A DNA stretch of 64,000 bases from the NCBI GenBank assembly GCA_905147135.1, contig LR990053.1:6708501-6772500 (forward strand). The letters run 5' to 3'. A model generated the notes under the pieces. The model had not been told where the DNA came from. It did no database searches and worked only from the letters and a program-made list of their open reading frames with translations. This stretch comes from Blastobasis lacticolella. Taxonomy: Eukaryota > Arthropoda > Insecta > Lepidoptera > Blastobasidae. A program made the position numbers and the translations under genes. Below are positions 21,781-34,354 of the stretch, piece after piece; positions within the stretch are counted from its first letter, which is position 1; each line of letters opens with the position of its first letter.

Positions 21781-23384
21781 ATTTGTAGTGTACGTTATAA
21801 AATGGCTATAAATGTAAATTGTTGCCTTTTATGTTTTATGCTGTACCATAGATATCTCAAGAGATTCGATATAATAAAAGGTAAAATTGTTGTAAACCGT
21901 AGGTACTTATTTCTTAATATTTTAGTGGTGTTTACAAACATGAGTATAAAATATCTTTGCCATATCAGTAATATTCAGAAATTCCTTCGAAATTCGTCTA
22001 GGATTAAATCCATCTGCGGTACCAACACTTGCAACAAACTTTATAAAATGCAGTTCTTCAGGGAATTATTGTTAGCATTCAAGTCAGACCTATTCCTGTT
22101 CATTGGTAGCCAGAATGTATTTACTAAGTTAGCTAACTAGAACAAGCAGCCATAACTTTATTTAGGGAGCTGCTATCCTAGGGAGCTGTATTTGTACAAA
22201 TTCTAAATCTAGAACAGTCTGCGCAAACACTAAAACTAATGGTTATAGACGTATTGCTTTGTGGCTCTGTTCAGTAGCTTTGTATTAGCTTTGTACTAGT
22301 AGGTGACTGATACAATTACAATTGTTTATCAATACAATTGTTTCGCGTGGTGCTGTAAATGAAAATAGAAATGGACGTTCAAGAAATTTTGCGAAGGACA
22401 ATGTTGCTCAGATGCGGCGCATTTATCATGGCAAAACATTTGGGGGATAAAGTGAGGTAGGTGTGAAGGAGATAAGTAAAAAACATACAATATTTCACAA
22501 AGTAGAGCTGAACAAATACCTACCTGGACTATAAAAAGAAGGGAAGAACCTTGCAGAGGTAAATTATAATTCTAATAGCGTAGGCTATTACTATTTAGTC
22601 ACGCTATTGAATAGACAAGTTTCAGTTTAAAAGATAGAAGGATGTTTACGCTAGCGAAATAATTTCCCCAGTATACCTCAAATAAAACTTATATCGAAAT
22701 ACAAATGGTATCATAGATAAAAATATCATCGACAGGTAAATCGTACTAAGCAAAATATTTATATAAAAAGCCGTTAAAGTTCAAACAAGAACAAATATAA
22801 AGATACAAATCAAAAGCCACACGACGTCGACTATCCAGTATCCACTCCGCCCCCAAAAAGCGTACCAAATTAACATACATTACCAGGTTACCGACATTAT
22901 ATTGTTAAACAAACAATAAATTAGCAAACAGCATAATTTATCTCGGTCGCCGGAAGCCAAACACGTTTCGACAATGAGCGTTTGTCATTCAGGTAGTCAA
23001 AACGGGGATGAAAAATTATCCGCCATACACCAGACTCTGAACACGGCTGTTTAAATAGCGCACTCAGCGCAAAACATGAAATATTACTGCAAGTACTGAA
23101 AGGCTTCCGCTGCTTTTTAGGCAGAAAACCGAGCTAGCTTTAAGCGAACGAGAATGTATCCACGAGCCTGTATGTTCGGATGTATACGAGTATGTACGTG
23201 CTAAAATAGACTAAGCGCTGGATGTGATATTTATAAACTTAGAAGATATAAAAAAAATTCACTTTTAAGAGCAGGCAATATGAATTACGTGCAGCATCTC
23301 CTAGACGTGCGCAGGGTTTATTCAATCTTCGTTTTTGCAATATTTAAATAGATGTGTGAAAAGAATTGTGGATATATGCGAGGC
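21781..23384. other. Stretch without recognised genes
   Basis: A plus-strand frame of 112 codons (21802-22140) begins right after the SINE. Its composition is AT-driven and I recognise no domain. A non-repetitive GC-balanced block (about 22890-23050) could be regulatory, without proof. Confidence 0.35.
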
Positions 23385-23485
23385 TAGGGAATTGTGCCAG
23401 GACAGAAAAGTGGCGGTCCCTAGTCTCTCCCTGCCTCACCTGTGTGACAGAGGCGTAAGCTTTATGTAGGTATGCATGTTAAATA
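23385..23485 (+). repeat. Dispersed repeat (GTGGCGGTC..TAGTCTCT type)
   Basis: AGGACAGAAAAGTGGCGGTC, CCTAGTCTCTCCCTGCCTCA, CCTGTGTGACAGAGGCGTAA and GCTTTATGTAGGTATGCATG align with the block at 55530-55620. Two copies on the same strand, 32 kb apart. Confidence 0.7.
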
Positions 23486-24744
23486 TATGTCCTGTATTGC
23501 TTTAACGGTCTATGATACAAGGAATAAATGAATAACGAAGACTTTACGAGACATATCATGACTATCAACCCATATCAATGCTGAATATAGACCACTATCG
23601 TACACTGACACAAATTAGCATGATTGTTGAAGTCTTAACGTATCCAGGCTGTAGATACGTTTCCATGTTTTCCATAGTTTGCTAACTAGTCGTTGAGCGC
23701 TGAAGCACCGCTCATTCATTGTTTTTTTTTGTGTTATTAAAACTTTCCGAAACTAATATATTGTGGTTTGTTTTTCTTCCTTACTTCGGTCGATCCAAAG
23801 TACCTCTAAAATCAGTAGACTAACAAGTTCTGTCGACCATCGTTTGTCAGTACTGTTCATTGGATATTATTGTTTTAACAGCATTCCTTTAAAAAGTAGA
23901 CCTTACTTGGAGACAAAATAACGTCAAATAAAACCAGATTCAAGATAACGCAGAAAACAAGTGTCAAATCAAAACTGACTCTCAATCTTATTTACCTACT
24001 GCCTTAGAGACGAAACTCAGATCTTTAAACTGCAACCTGACTGCGCTGCTTCAAGAAAGAAAATCTAAGAGGAACTTTGACTTGCAAGTATAAAATCTGG
24101 AGCGCTTAGCTTTCTAGTGCCTTTGTTCAATATTAAAAAGCCTGTTTCTCGTTTCTGACATACAGTATGATGCTATCAATACCATGACTGTCCATGACCG
24201 TCCAAATAATACCTGTCTACGTCACCCGCGATTGAAATCCACGGCCAACCCGAAATCCGTTTAGATGGTTGGGAAGATCTGTTAATGGAAAACGGAACAA
24301 GATATTCCAGGGGACTTCCGAGCCCTTTCGCCAACATGACATGCTTAGAAAGCGGAAGTAAGTAAGGATTAGTTGGAAGAGGCATGAAAAGCGGTACTTT
24401 TTTATAAAGATATATTTAATAGGCGGTAATTCTGTTTGAGTATCATGCATACATGAAATGAAAGATCCAAAAAAAAACGATCCAACCAAGGACATAACAG
24501 CAGTTCTTAAATGTAAAACCGGGAGCTGACTTACTGACATAGTCGATGTCGCTATACCTATTTTCTTTGTTAAATGGAAACGAAAAAGACAATTTAGTTT
24601 GAATAATAAATCTGGAAAAATGTGTTAACAAAAATAACGGGCAGTTTTATAGGAAGTTATTACTTATGAGTAACTTCATATAACAGTGCCCGTATTGCTC
24701 GTACTGGAAATGCCCTAAATACTCTTTGGATTAGCTTTTTCAAA
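23486..24744. other. Stretch without recognised genes
   Basis: No coding exon is identified. Minus-strand frames near 24.2-24.6 kb (62-107 codons) overlap each other and are probably chance. Confidence 0.35.
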
Positions 24745-24850
24745 AGATAAATCAATCAATCAATCAATCAATGTATTTATTGCACTCATGAGGTTACAAA
24801 AGATCTTACAATTTTATTGTACTTACATCATGAAACCCATGTGGGTATGG
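24745..24850 (-). repeat. Retroposon tail with (ATCA)n
   Basis: AATCAATCAATCAATCAATC is followed by ATGTATTTATTGCACTCATG and AGGTTACAAAAGATCTTACA. Read on the minus strand this is a sequence ending TGCAATAAATACA-(TTGA)n, a poly(A)-signal-like end plus simple tail, as in 5'-truncated LINEs. Confidence 0.5.
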
Positions 24851-25374
24851 CTAAATAAAATATAGTAGACAGTGTGTGAAGCACTTATATATTTACATGT
24901 AGTTTATACAAAACAACAAGTTCCTGTGATCTTGTTGTTATTGATGTTGTTGTTAAGCTTCCTACTCTTCCAGGCTTCGCGATCAATGCAATACGAATAA
25001 ATAAAGAAACTTAGGAAATTCAGTCCGACAGCATATTGCTGTTATTCAATATCATTCGGTAGATTTACAGTCTTAGTTCAGCGTCGAAATGAGATCAGAG
25101 TTCAGCATAAGTGCTCCGCCAAGGCAATTTTGTTAATTAAATGATACTTACAAAGATATATGGGCTGCTTTAACGCAATTTGAAATTATTTAGAGGTGAC
25201 GCCAGCAATTTTTGTAATAGAATTTTTATAACACCAGAAGATTCACGAGTTTCAATTCGAACAGATTTTTATGTTCAGTCCTTCAAAAATAGGAAAATTA
25301 ACTGATTTTAAAATATTTTCGATATGCAAACTACAAAACTTCAAAAACCATGTTCTTTTTTCACCTCAATTGTA

Positions 25375-25625
25375 TATATATTCTTTATTGTACATAAAAC
25401 AATGTTAAATCGTTAAGACTTAAACATAGTTTACAAAGGCGAGCTTATCTCTGCAAGAGATCTCTTCCAGCCAACCTGAAAGGTGTGGAAGCGATATCAC
25501 GGGTAGAGACGATTGAGAAGATTGTAGGTATAAGAAGGCCTACAAAGAATTTTAATAAAAATTTCCACTGTAAAATAATAGGACTATGTGGACGAAGTCA
25601 CGGCAAAAGCTATTAAAAAAAAAAC
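25375..25625 (-). mobile_element. Truncated retroposon 3' end, minus orientation
   Basis: TTCTTTATTGTACATAAAAC (reverse of a TGTACAATAAAG tail), then GGCGAGCTTATCTCTGCAAG, AGATCTCTTCCAGCCAACCT and a GAAGCGATATCACGGG block. The same blocks appear at 19990-20115 and 50335-50480. Confidence 0.6.
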
Positions 25626-26102
25626 AATTTAATCGTACAAAGCAAATGCAATTATAATAATAGCGCTTGTCACACACTGTACAATTAAAAATCAATTTTA
25701 GTGTACGACTAAATGCCACAGCGTCATTAACGATATACCCATGACCTATATATACTTGGAAAATGGTATTTACATTTAAACTGTACTATAACGTATAAAC
25801 ATGTAACATTTTTGTACTACCCAACAAACAACCAATCAGTTCAAGATGGAAAACGAAAACACCTTCAATACCATACATCTACAGATTTTACTTTTCCTGA
25901 TGTTACTCTAAGGAGGAAGCGAATATGGCTTATGAAACATCCTGTCTCAAATGAATGCGGACGACCGTCCTTCAATCCGGGTCGCAACGACGCAAAACTT
26001 ATTGCATGGTACTCATTTAGACGGATTTGTCAAAATGAGTACCTTAGATCGAAAATCCAACCAGGAAATACGAGAAAATAAGTTACTTAATAACTTGTCA
26101 TC
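25626..26102. other. Stretch without recognised features
   Basis: An 89-codon plus-strand frame at 25812-26081 and a shifted one at 25951-26160 lie here and run into the next repeat. I see no domain or splice support. Confidence 0.35.
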
Positions 26103-26287
26103 ATCTATACATAGTATAAAACGAAGTCGCTTCACGCCGTTTGTATTTATATACACTTAGATCTTTTAAACTTCGCAACGGATTTGAATATGGTTTCCAA
26201 CGATATATAGAGTGATTCAAGGGGATGGTTTATAAGCAAGAAGCAAGGTAGGTGTACGCGAACGAAGTCGCGCCGGGTCCACTTGTA
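26103..26287 (+). repeat. GAAGTCGCGCCGG-type repeat, plus copy
   Basis: ATCTATACATAGTATAAAAC, GAAGTCGCTTCACGCCG, TTTTAAACTTCGCAACGGAT, GAGTGATTCAAGGGGATGGT, GGTGTACGCGAACGAAGTCG and CGCCGGGTCCACTTGT. This copy is compact and complete. Confidence 0.8.
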
Positions 26288-27364
26288 TTGCAAATACATA
26301 ATTATAGCACAAAATGTTGCACTTATTTTAAGTTTCAAAATTCATTTTGTATCATTTTAAGGAAGCCAATTTGTCTCACTTTATGTACATATGAAAAAAC
26401 AACCCACCCGGAGCCATATTCTGCCAAATTGTAAATGTAATTTCCTTAGAGGAAAGCTGCTTTGCTAAGCGGCTGGGAACGTTTCTTTTCCAAAATTTGT
26501 AATTTAAAACAATCCCGGTATTTGAATAATTCATTACATTTTGGTTAAATTAACGTGAGATTTCATTTGCGAGAATCATCTGACTATGGTTTGCTCCGTT
26601 CGAGTGTTTTACGTTGATGGAGTTTAATCTTTATGTGAATTATAAATGGAAACTTAAATTAGAAATTTCGCGGAAAATATTAATTGTCTAAGCTTCCGCC
26701 TTGCACGTGTTGTTTCTTTACTATAAATGTATTTATATTTTAAGAGGAGCTAGGAAGAAAAAATATTTAACAAGATAATTTTGAAGCTTATTCAAGACGT
26801 TCTTATCCCCAATTACTTTGCAACTCAAGTTCTAACAAAATTTTGGGCTAAATTATGAGGTATAATCTTGTCCGACCTTTGACCTTTGCGGAGGTATCTG
26901 ACATGCCTTAAATAATAAAGGGTAACGCAGTGATGTTATATTCATGCCAAAAGGCAAATCCCTTTATAACCGTGATTATTATTTACGGACCTTAATTACC
27001 ATACTCCGAACATTTTCAATTCCTTATATCTTAACAAATATTGTAGCTTTTATATATGTAAGTACGATACCTACTTGTATTAGATATGTGTGTAGAAGCA
27101 AGCTTCTTAAGCTGTGCAAACTACGCATGCAAAATTACACCAGAGTTTTGTTCATCGCCAATTTCTGCCTCGCAATTAAGTAGTAAAAAAACATCAGAGT
27201 AGGACTCAACGAGATTACAAGACCCTAGTCGATAGGTACTGACTTTAGATGTAGCATCAACCTTTTGCGACTAATGGTCGACACAATTAAATGTGATATG
27301 TGCCTTGAGTTAGGAGCTCCTACCTGGCTGAAATAGAAATTGGACAGCAACTTCTTCTGTTGTA
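26288..27364. other. Stretch without recognised genes
   Basis: AT-rich. A 79-codon plus frame at 26944-27183 has no supporting context. No repeat recognised. Confidence 0.4.
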
Positions 27365-27460
27365 TATCACTGCAAACACTACGACCTCCGACCCCTTCAA
27401 AAACCCCAAAAACCCTTCACTGGTAGAAGAGGCTCAAACCCAGCAGTGAACTGTTAGAGC
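27365..27460 (+). repeat. Diverged LINE 3' tail fragment
   Basis: CTGCAAACACTACGACCTCC, GAAGAGGCTCAAACCCAGCA and GTGAACTGTTAGAGCC echo the 4085-4246 tail family (GCGATCTCC..., GAGGCCC...AGCAGTG.ACTGTTA). The match is weak in between. Confidence 0.4.
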
Positions 27461-27740
27461 CCGTTTATACGTCACCGCTTACAAACCGGACAGTACACAA
27501 GTACGCGTCGTGCCCGCATAGTCAACGCGTAGCAACCGGACAGGAAACGTGCAGTCTACCCTACTGGCGCGCACACGACGCGGTGACTGCGAATGCGACA
27601 GATTACTGTGCGGGGACTATGCAGGCGCTGCGCGTTTGTTTAGAAATAATAAAAATAAGCTTTCGGTCATTAACATAGAAACCAAAATTGCATTGATGTT
27701 TGGGACATATCGTGCAGAAATCGTGTAAGTCTATTATGGG
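27461..27740. mobile_element. GC-richer DNA-transposon-like repeat, copy 1
   Basis: GTTTATACGTCACCGCTTAC begins the left part and AACCAAAATTGCATTGATGT then CATATCGTGCAGAAATCGTG the right part. The copy at 34355-34770 has CTTTATAGATCGCCGCTTAC, AGAAGCCAAAATTGCATAAG and CAAATCGCGCAGAAATCCCG in the same order. Both have CGCG-rich interiors. The ends show only a weak inverted match, so the class is uncertain. Confidence 0.55.
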
Positions 27741-28284
27741 CTATTGATATGTCTGTAAAGTAAATTGGTCGTTTATAGATAATGATGATGATGATGATGA
27801 CGTACGTCATCGTCCGTACATACTTCCATGACGTAAAGACGAGTTAAAAATTAATAACAGTCTAGAAAGTAACAAAATATTAGCAGCACATTCCAGTATG
27901 GAATATATTATACGTATACCCTTGGAGATACTTTACTGTCGCAAGTCACGAGGCATTCCAATATCCAGTCCCAAAGTTCGCCATCAGAACGTCGAATTTA
28001 GTGGCACAAACTAAAGCTGAATCCAAACTATTCTATGGAGCTGACTCTAGGTAAACGTGGCAGCTACTTGACTACGCTGCGAAATTTGGTTACTATCGGT
28101 TTAAAATATTTGCATGGATGAGGACACTTTAGCTTGTGTTGGTCGAGTAATTGTTGCGATGATATAGGTTCGAATCCCGATCGGAACTGTATTTATTTGG
28201 TACAGACTACAGAAGTAGTTGGGGAATGCCCTGTGTAGGAGAAATATACCAACATACAAGATGAAATAACCAGCTGAGAAAACA

Positions 28285-28530
28285 TTTTTTACACCACTAT
28301 TATGTGGCAAACAAGCTTATCGCCTGCCTGATGGTAAGCAGTCACCGCAGCCTATAGTCGTTTGCAATACCAGGGGCATCACCCACGCGTTGCCGACACT
28401 GTAAAAACAATTTCACCCCTTTCTTAAAAAACTCCATGTTGTACTCTTTAGGGAAAACCTCCAGGGATATATTAAGGCAGTGTTTTATTGGCTTGACATG
28501 GCTGCCACAAGAGGCAGTTTTTGGATCACA
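28285..28530 (-). pseudogene. LINE C-terminal fragment and 3' UTR
   Basis: The minus strand encodes HCLNISLEVFPKEYNMEFFK, KGVKLFLQCRQRVGDAPGIA and NDYRLR, then GGTGACTGCTTACCATCAGG, CAGGCGATAAGCTTGTTTGC, CACATAATAGTGGTGTAAAA. This is the VFP..YN..FFK..V..FL..RQRVGDAPG C-terminus of the same element type as at 46.9 kb. Confidence 0.8.
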
Positions 28531-28876
28531 AATTGAATCACAATAATACACTTTTCTCCCACTTCAATACGCAAAGCGAAAAATCCCTCAGTCCTGTTAG
28601 TATATCGGTGCAACTGCTAAAGTGCATATAGTATGTAGGACGTGTGTCGAGGCTTTTATTTGAAAAGTTCCTCCTATACGCCGTTACGAAGGAACACGCT
28701 GGAAAATGCAGCTTTTTACGACTCTCGCGTCTGAACTTTTGTGCTATCATGGGGTGTAACTTATTTTTGCACTATCTCTTTAATTACTTAATTAAGTTGT
28801 ATTTTAGAATTAATTGCAGTCGTGGAACGGTTTTCAAGCAAATATTTGTTATGATTTATGATATTCATTTAGTATG

Positions 28877-29090
28877 TACAAGTGGATCCGGCGCGACTTC
28901 GTTCGCGTACACCTACTTACCCCTACCTACCCTTTTTTTCTTGCTTACAAACCTGCCTCTGCATTTGAATCACTCTATCTAATGTTGAAATGGCATTAAA
29001 ATCCGTTGTTTAGTTTCAAAGATCTAAGCATACATCTGAACAGATGGCGGGAAGCGACTTTGTTTTAAACTATGTTTAGATATAGATGAA
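28877..29090 (-). repeat. GAAGTCGCGCCGG-type repeat, minus copy
   Basis: CAAGTGGATCCGGCGCGACT then TCGTTCGCGTACACC, GAATCACTCTATCTAATGTT, GATGGCGGGAAGCGACTTTG and TTTTAAACTATGTTTAGATA mark the family in reverse orientation. Confidence 0.8.
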
Positions 29091-31508
29091 TCGCTAGGTA
29101 TACTAACTATATGGTATGATAGAAACTGTCGTACCGCCATTTCCATGCGAAAACAGTTCGGGATATACAATGACGTCAGGAATGTAGAAAACGGCAAAGA
29201 ATGTTGTGGTACAATCACTAATCTGAAAACTTTAAGCTAATATACAAGAATACAATCTTAAATTGTCTACTCACTTATTTATAGTTTATTTTCAGTGAAA
29301 ATAGACTTGGCACACCACAAGTTGACAAGGGTTGTCGTCATCATTATTTACAGGAAACGGACCCAAATTCGAAAAGGAGCATCATTCACAGTGACAAATT
29401 GCTATTTCTAAACCTATAAGTACAAAGAGACACGTGTCAACCTTAGCCGCATAACAACAGGAAAAAAACAAATATCGTATTCTTTATTCCCTACTAACAT
29501 TATACAGTTACAGTTATTTATATAACCGGGCACCGGTTACCGGAAACCGAGACACTGTTAGTCATAAATAAAATTGACCACTTTTACGATCACTTTGTTC
29601 CCTAAAGTTCTTCCAGAATACTTTAGCGCCGGTGCTAGCCTATCTGGCATTACCTACACCACATGCACGCAGTGGCACCGATCCAAAGTTACCTTAATGG
29701 TTTCGCATTAAGGTAAGCATAGCAAACTTACTTTCTAACCCTCGCATTGGAATAACGACCTTAGCCCAACAGAATAAGGTGCAATCGGTGGGTAAAAGCT
29801 GGCGATAAACTTTGTGGACGGGTTTGGGCTGGTGAGACGACAAAACGTAGTGTGTAATTAATCGGAACTTAGATGAACACACTCGTATAGGTTAGGTATT
29901 GGACAAGGAGTGACCATGCGCTTTTTTAATAGCTGATCGTCCCGGCTTCATATAATATAGCTTCCACGTGTATCTTTTAGCAATGCTTTGTTGAAAATAT
30001 GTAGGGGATTTATGCTATAATCAGTTTAAAGCTTTGAGGGCACTGTAGGTTATCGTTCGTCATCGATTACAAATTTTATTGTCAATAGGCGACAATAAAA
30101 AAAAATGGAAAGAAAAAGTCCACTTTGTAGCAATAGGTTTAGCAGACCCATACAAATATGAATCTACATTGTGATCTAAGCTCATAAGTTAAGGAAATAA
30201 GGACAAAAGTTAAGAGTCTATAACTTTCAAACTGCTACACTTTTAGCGATTATTTTTAATTATTTTATATATCTTAACTCTCGCTGAACATAAACTAAAA
30301 TAAAATCATGTACTAGTAAGCGGCAGTTGCGTGCAACGCTTTCAACATTAAAACTTCGTTAACCGTTTCAACTCAGTGCTGGCCACATAGACATAGTACA
30401 GTAAAATAGTCGGACGCAAACGCTAACAAGATGAGTTAAGTTCTTGAGTGAAGGCGACAAATACTTCAGTATAATTTGACGCACGATAGGGTAATATCAC
30501 ATTGTTGTGGTAAACCTTGTTTTTGCTAACTATGCAAAACAATAAACTTCTTTTGAAAAGGTAGTATGGATGGAAACCTAAAATATGCGATTTTCTTATA
30601 AAGAACAAGCAATCCCCCGTGGTTTTCATCCGAGCGCAATTCGGATTTCTGTAAACATTCAACTAGCCCGCTACTGTACTACTGATGTACCTGTACCACT
30701 GAGCTTAATGAGTAAAGATGCCAATAAAACATCTTGAATGAAAACATTAACAAAACCGACCCCACGAGCTTCCCACGACATAGGTAGCCGTTTCATGTTA
30801 AAACCAATGACCGTGTGTTCCAATACAGCCCCTTCCGATTTTTTATAGTTTATCTCGGTGAACGTTTTCAGAGAAACAAAAAACAGGTGGCGTATTTTCA
30901 ACCACTACAGTTTTCAGTCGCATTCAAAATTCTTATAACCCGCGTCACGAAAGAAGAGACTTGTCAAATGGCAGTGGAAGGCATTTCGCGCAGGTAATCG
31001 TATACATTATACAGCGCAAGTCGAACCACGTGACCCGCCAAGTCTCTTCTTATTTGACAGTAGTTATAATAACCTTAATATCTTTTAGACTGTTATTAAG
31101 CGAGCTCTCAACTACTGTTACAACTATGTCGGTTTATAGTACAATCGATCGAATAACAAAATACTTAGAGAAGTCAGATTTTCAGGGTACATTAAATTCA
31201 ATCAAATCGTGAGCAACAAAACAACATTTTCAAATATTATGTAGGTACCTACCTAAAAGGGACCACAAAGGGAAATTACGCAATTACATTATCTGTCTGG
31301 TATCCTGTAACAATTATAATATTTCACTTAATAAAGCTGGGGTGGCTGCGAAAAAATAAAAAGGCCACTCTGAATCGGTTAGGCGTAACGCAATTACCAT
31401 TAATGTGATCTCTTTTGTCAAACATTCTTTTGAAAAACCAGACTTTTTATTTCCAAATTACAAGTGAGTAAAGTGTACTTTATGAACGCACTGTATTAAT
31501 AAAATAAA
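29091..31508. other. Long stretch without recognised genes
   Basis: No exon, tRNA or named repeat is found. Frames of 60-83 codons on both strands lack splice or domain support. The neighbourhood of 29500-29900 is GC-balanced and non-repetitive. Confidence 0.35.
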
Positions 31509-31630
31509 TAAATCTTGACGTTAATGGCCCGGCTGTACTCACGCGCTCGAGGGCCCGGGGGTGACCCGGCTACCAGGGGAACCTGACGAGATTCGATCAT
31601 AGTTACACATTGAGTTGCCTGAATCATGAC
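31509..31630 (-). mobile_element. SINE family 1 fragment
   Basis: TCTTGACGTTAATGGCCCGG, CTCACGCGCTCGAGGGCCCG, then GGCTACCAGGGGAACCTGAC and CGATCATAGTTACACATTGA. The tRNA head and part of the middle are missing. Confidence 0.75.
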
Positions 31631-32309
31631 TTTAGACTTATATCTGTTTAATATTTCTTGGTTCTTTCTCATCAAAACTCATTGTTTCAACGCATTGTAT
31701 TAGTGACATATTATTCATCATACCTACATTACCTTAAATATTTATTTAAATTCGGAATGAAGACTTTTAAATATCGTTTTTAAAAGTAAATAATGGTAAA
31801 GACATAAAACACTGAACAGTGCCTGAAGAACGAATGTCATAAAAACTTTGTGTAGAGTACTTACTTCACTAAAAGATTGAAACCGTTTCTCTGTCCAAAT
31901 TTAGTACTGTACCAAATGGGATACTCTCGCAAACTTAGTTTATTGAGCTGTAAACTTTGGCTATTGTACATTGAAATGGAAACTACTATTATAGCACAAT
32001 ATAAAGAAACCCCCATTATATTAAAGGTCCTCTCGGCTTATCAAAGGTTAGCTGAAAGAAATTCCGTTATGGGATAAGCTTGCCTTTGCATTATAAACTG
32101 TTTCTTTTATTTTGTGTAATGTTAAAATTTTGTTCAATAAAGATATTACATACATGATGCTTTTACAAGAATATTTAAAAATATGTTAACGTCAATCTGC
32201 ACAATCTTCATAATTATTTTCTTCCATATCTTCAAGTTAGTGGTGTTAATAACCAAGGAAAATAAATAGTAATTTAAATATAAAATCTTAATATTTCTTT
32301 TGCCTTTTT
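31631..32309. other. Stretch without recognised features
   Basis: A 66-codon plus frame (31877-32077) precedes a TTCAATAAAGATATT motif at about 32135. I see no domain and do not call a gene. Confidence 0.35.
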
Positions 32310-32329
32310 TTTTTTTTGTTTGTTTCTAC

Positions 32330-32500
32330 ACCAAGGGAATAAAGCAGTGTCTGCCGTCATGGGCGGCATATTGGGTCCTAAGCGTAGCGAAGGACTTTAG
32401 TTAAAACTTTACTCCTGAGCGAAGCGAGGGAGTTATATAGAGTCCTGTGTAAGCGGGTTCAAGCCGCCCAAGACTAAGGCAGCTTTATTCCAGAGGTTAA
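32330..32500. mobile_element. Foldback element with GGAATAAAGC ends
   Basis: The left end GGGAATAAAGCAGTGTCTGC then CGTCATGGGCGGC and the right end GCCGCCCAAGACTAAGGCAG then CTTTATTCCAGAG are imperfect inverted repeats of about 35-40 bp. Inside, AAGCGTAGCGAAGGACT and GAGCGAAGCGAGGGAGT form another GCGAAGCGA-type block. A T-tract precedes it. It looks like a non-autonomous MITE; the family is not determined. Confidence 0.6.
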
Positions 32501-34354
32501 TACGTAGAGTATTAGTATTTAGAGTATCATTAGACTTTAAAATGATCCATTTTCCATATTCTTAGCTCAATCTAGATAACGTGGTATCCATTTAAGGTTC
32601 GAATATCCATTGCAATATATTAGGTCTGGAATTTTTTTCCATAGCATGAAGAATACTCGAGATCCCTTCCAAGTGTCTCTAAAGTCAAAAGAATATTTGA
32701 ACTAAATAGGTCGAGCCATAATTTATTTTGAAGCTAACCAAACGACATACTCGACGCGTGTGGAAACACTACATACAACAAATATCTGTATATAAACACA
32801 AAAAAAATATAATAACACCTTCCTAAATTATTTTTTAGCCCAAGAGATAAATGCTGGCGTTGAGAGAAACGAATTGCATGTTCCTGCCAGGGTTAACACA
32901 TTTTTTTCTCATCCCTTTGTAAGACTCTGCTTATCTTGTTTTCTCGTATGATTAAATACGTGACTTACGCATGTGCGAGTGATCACAAAAAGTAGAATCT
33001 AGGCCACAGTTTTCCTCTACCTGAGGATTTTTTAAATTATTTATCAGGCGATTCTTGCGCTGTGACGCTGTCTCAAATATCTGGCCAAGAGAGTTGATTA
33101 TGGCAAAACTATCCCATTAATGTGTAGGCTCTCAAGTCCAGCTGTGTTTGGTTGCGAACGGTTTGTATTTTTACACGTACACTTATTCTGATTTGTGAAG
33201 TCTGACTACACTAACCCTAGCACTGCAGTTGACAAGACGACAAACTTAAAACCCTACCGTCTACGTTCTGCGAGAACTAACTCTCAAATTACACATAGCT
33301 GTTACGAAAATCAACAATGTTTTTATTCCTAAACTAAATATTGACGCAATTTTACAAGCAAATTAGGTTCAGTACTTAGCATAAGTGACCACTTCAAGAA
33401 AATTTTCTTTTGCCGCTACAGCAACATTCGCGGTATTTGGTACATCTTTAGCCAAAATCAAATTGCTAAAAGAAGGAAGAATTAGCTGCCCCTTATGCCC
33501 AAAGGACTAGCCCTTTACCCTCAGGGGATTTTCTATATTACCTATATGTAAAAAAAAATTTATGATTGGTATAACAAGCGTTTAACAACTGCGCTGCAAA
33601 GGAATATGATTCTTAAAGTGGTCAAGCACTTATTCTCTTGTATTGTACATTCTACATTGATATTTAATCACCTTATGTCATTAATCAATTTTTCCATGAC
33701 AGTTATTCTACTGAATTTTTACCAGTGCACAGGTAAAAATTAAACTGAGTTTCTACTCTCACAAAAATAAATGCCCGCTTGGAATGTGAGCTCATTACCA
33801 TTCCACAGCAATAACTACAATCAACATTCTTTTTGTGGGAGCAGGCGTCCTTTGTGTGAAAATTGAAATAATTTACTACCTTTGTTACACGAGTTTTGTA
33901 TAAAATAGCGTTATCTAAACTTTAGAGTTACACCTGCACCCAACTAAATTCGCTTAAGTGCCAGAAATTTAGCACAGAAATGTAAATTAATTCGGTTGGA
34001 GCGCCTTCCAGCTGAGCTTACAATTAGTGTGTGTAAGTTGCTGTTTGTTGTATATGCAAACGTGTATACTGTGACTAATATAATCTTAAGTCCTTATATT
34101 CGGACTTGGGGAGAATGCTTTGTCATAAGAACATTACGTTACATTTAACGTTAGTTTCAAGGGTATTTTGGATACATAATGGTCCACATGCATTTACGCT
34201 GCGCTGCCAGTGAGGCACGCTTTGGATTTGGAGGCAGGGTTGGTTTATATGAGTATTATATGGGCACTTGAGTGGCGCTGCACATCAAAGCCATACAAAT
34301 AGCACTGCAGCGCCCGAGCCGCGTCGAACAGTGCACAGAGCAAACAGTGCCTCT
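32501..34354. other. Long stretch without recognised genes
   Basis: A weak match to the LINE tail family may lie at 33050-33150 (GAGTTGATTATGGCAAAACT). Otherwise AT-rich sequence with no exon. Confidence 0.35.
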
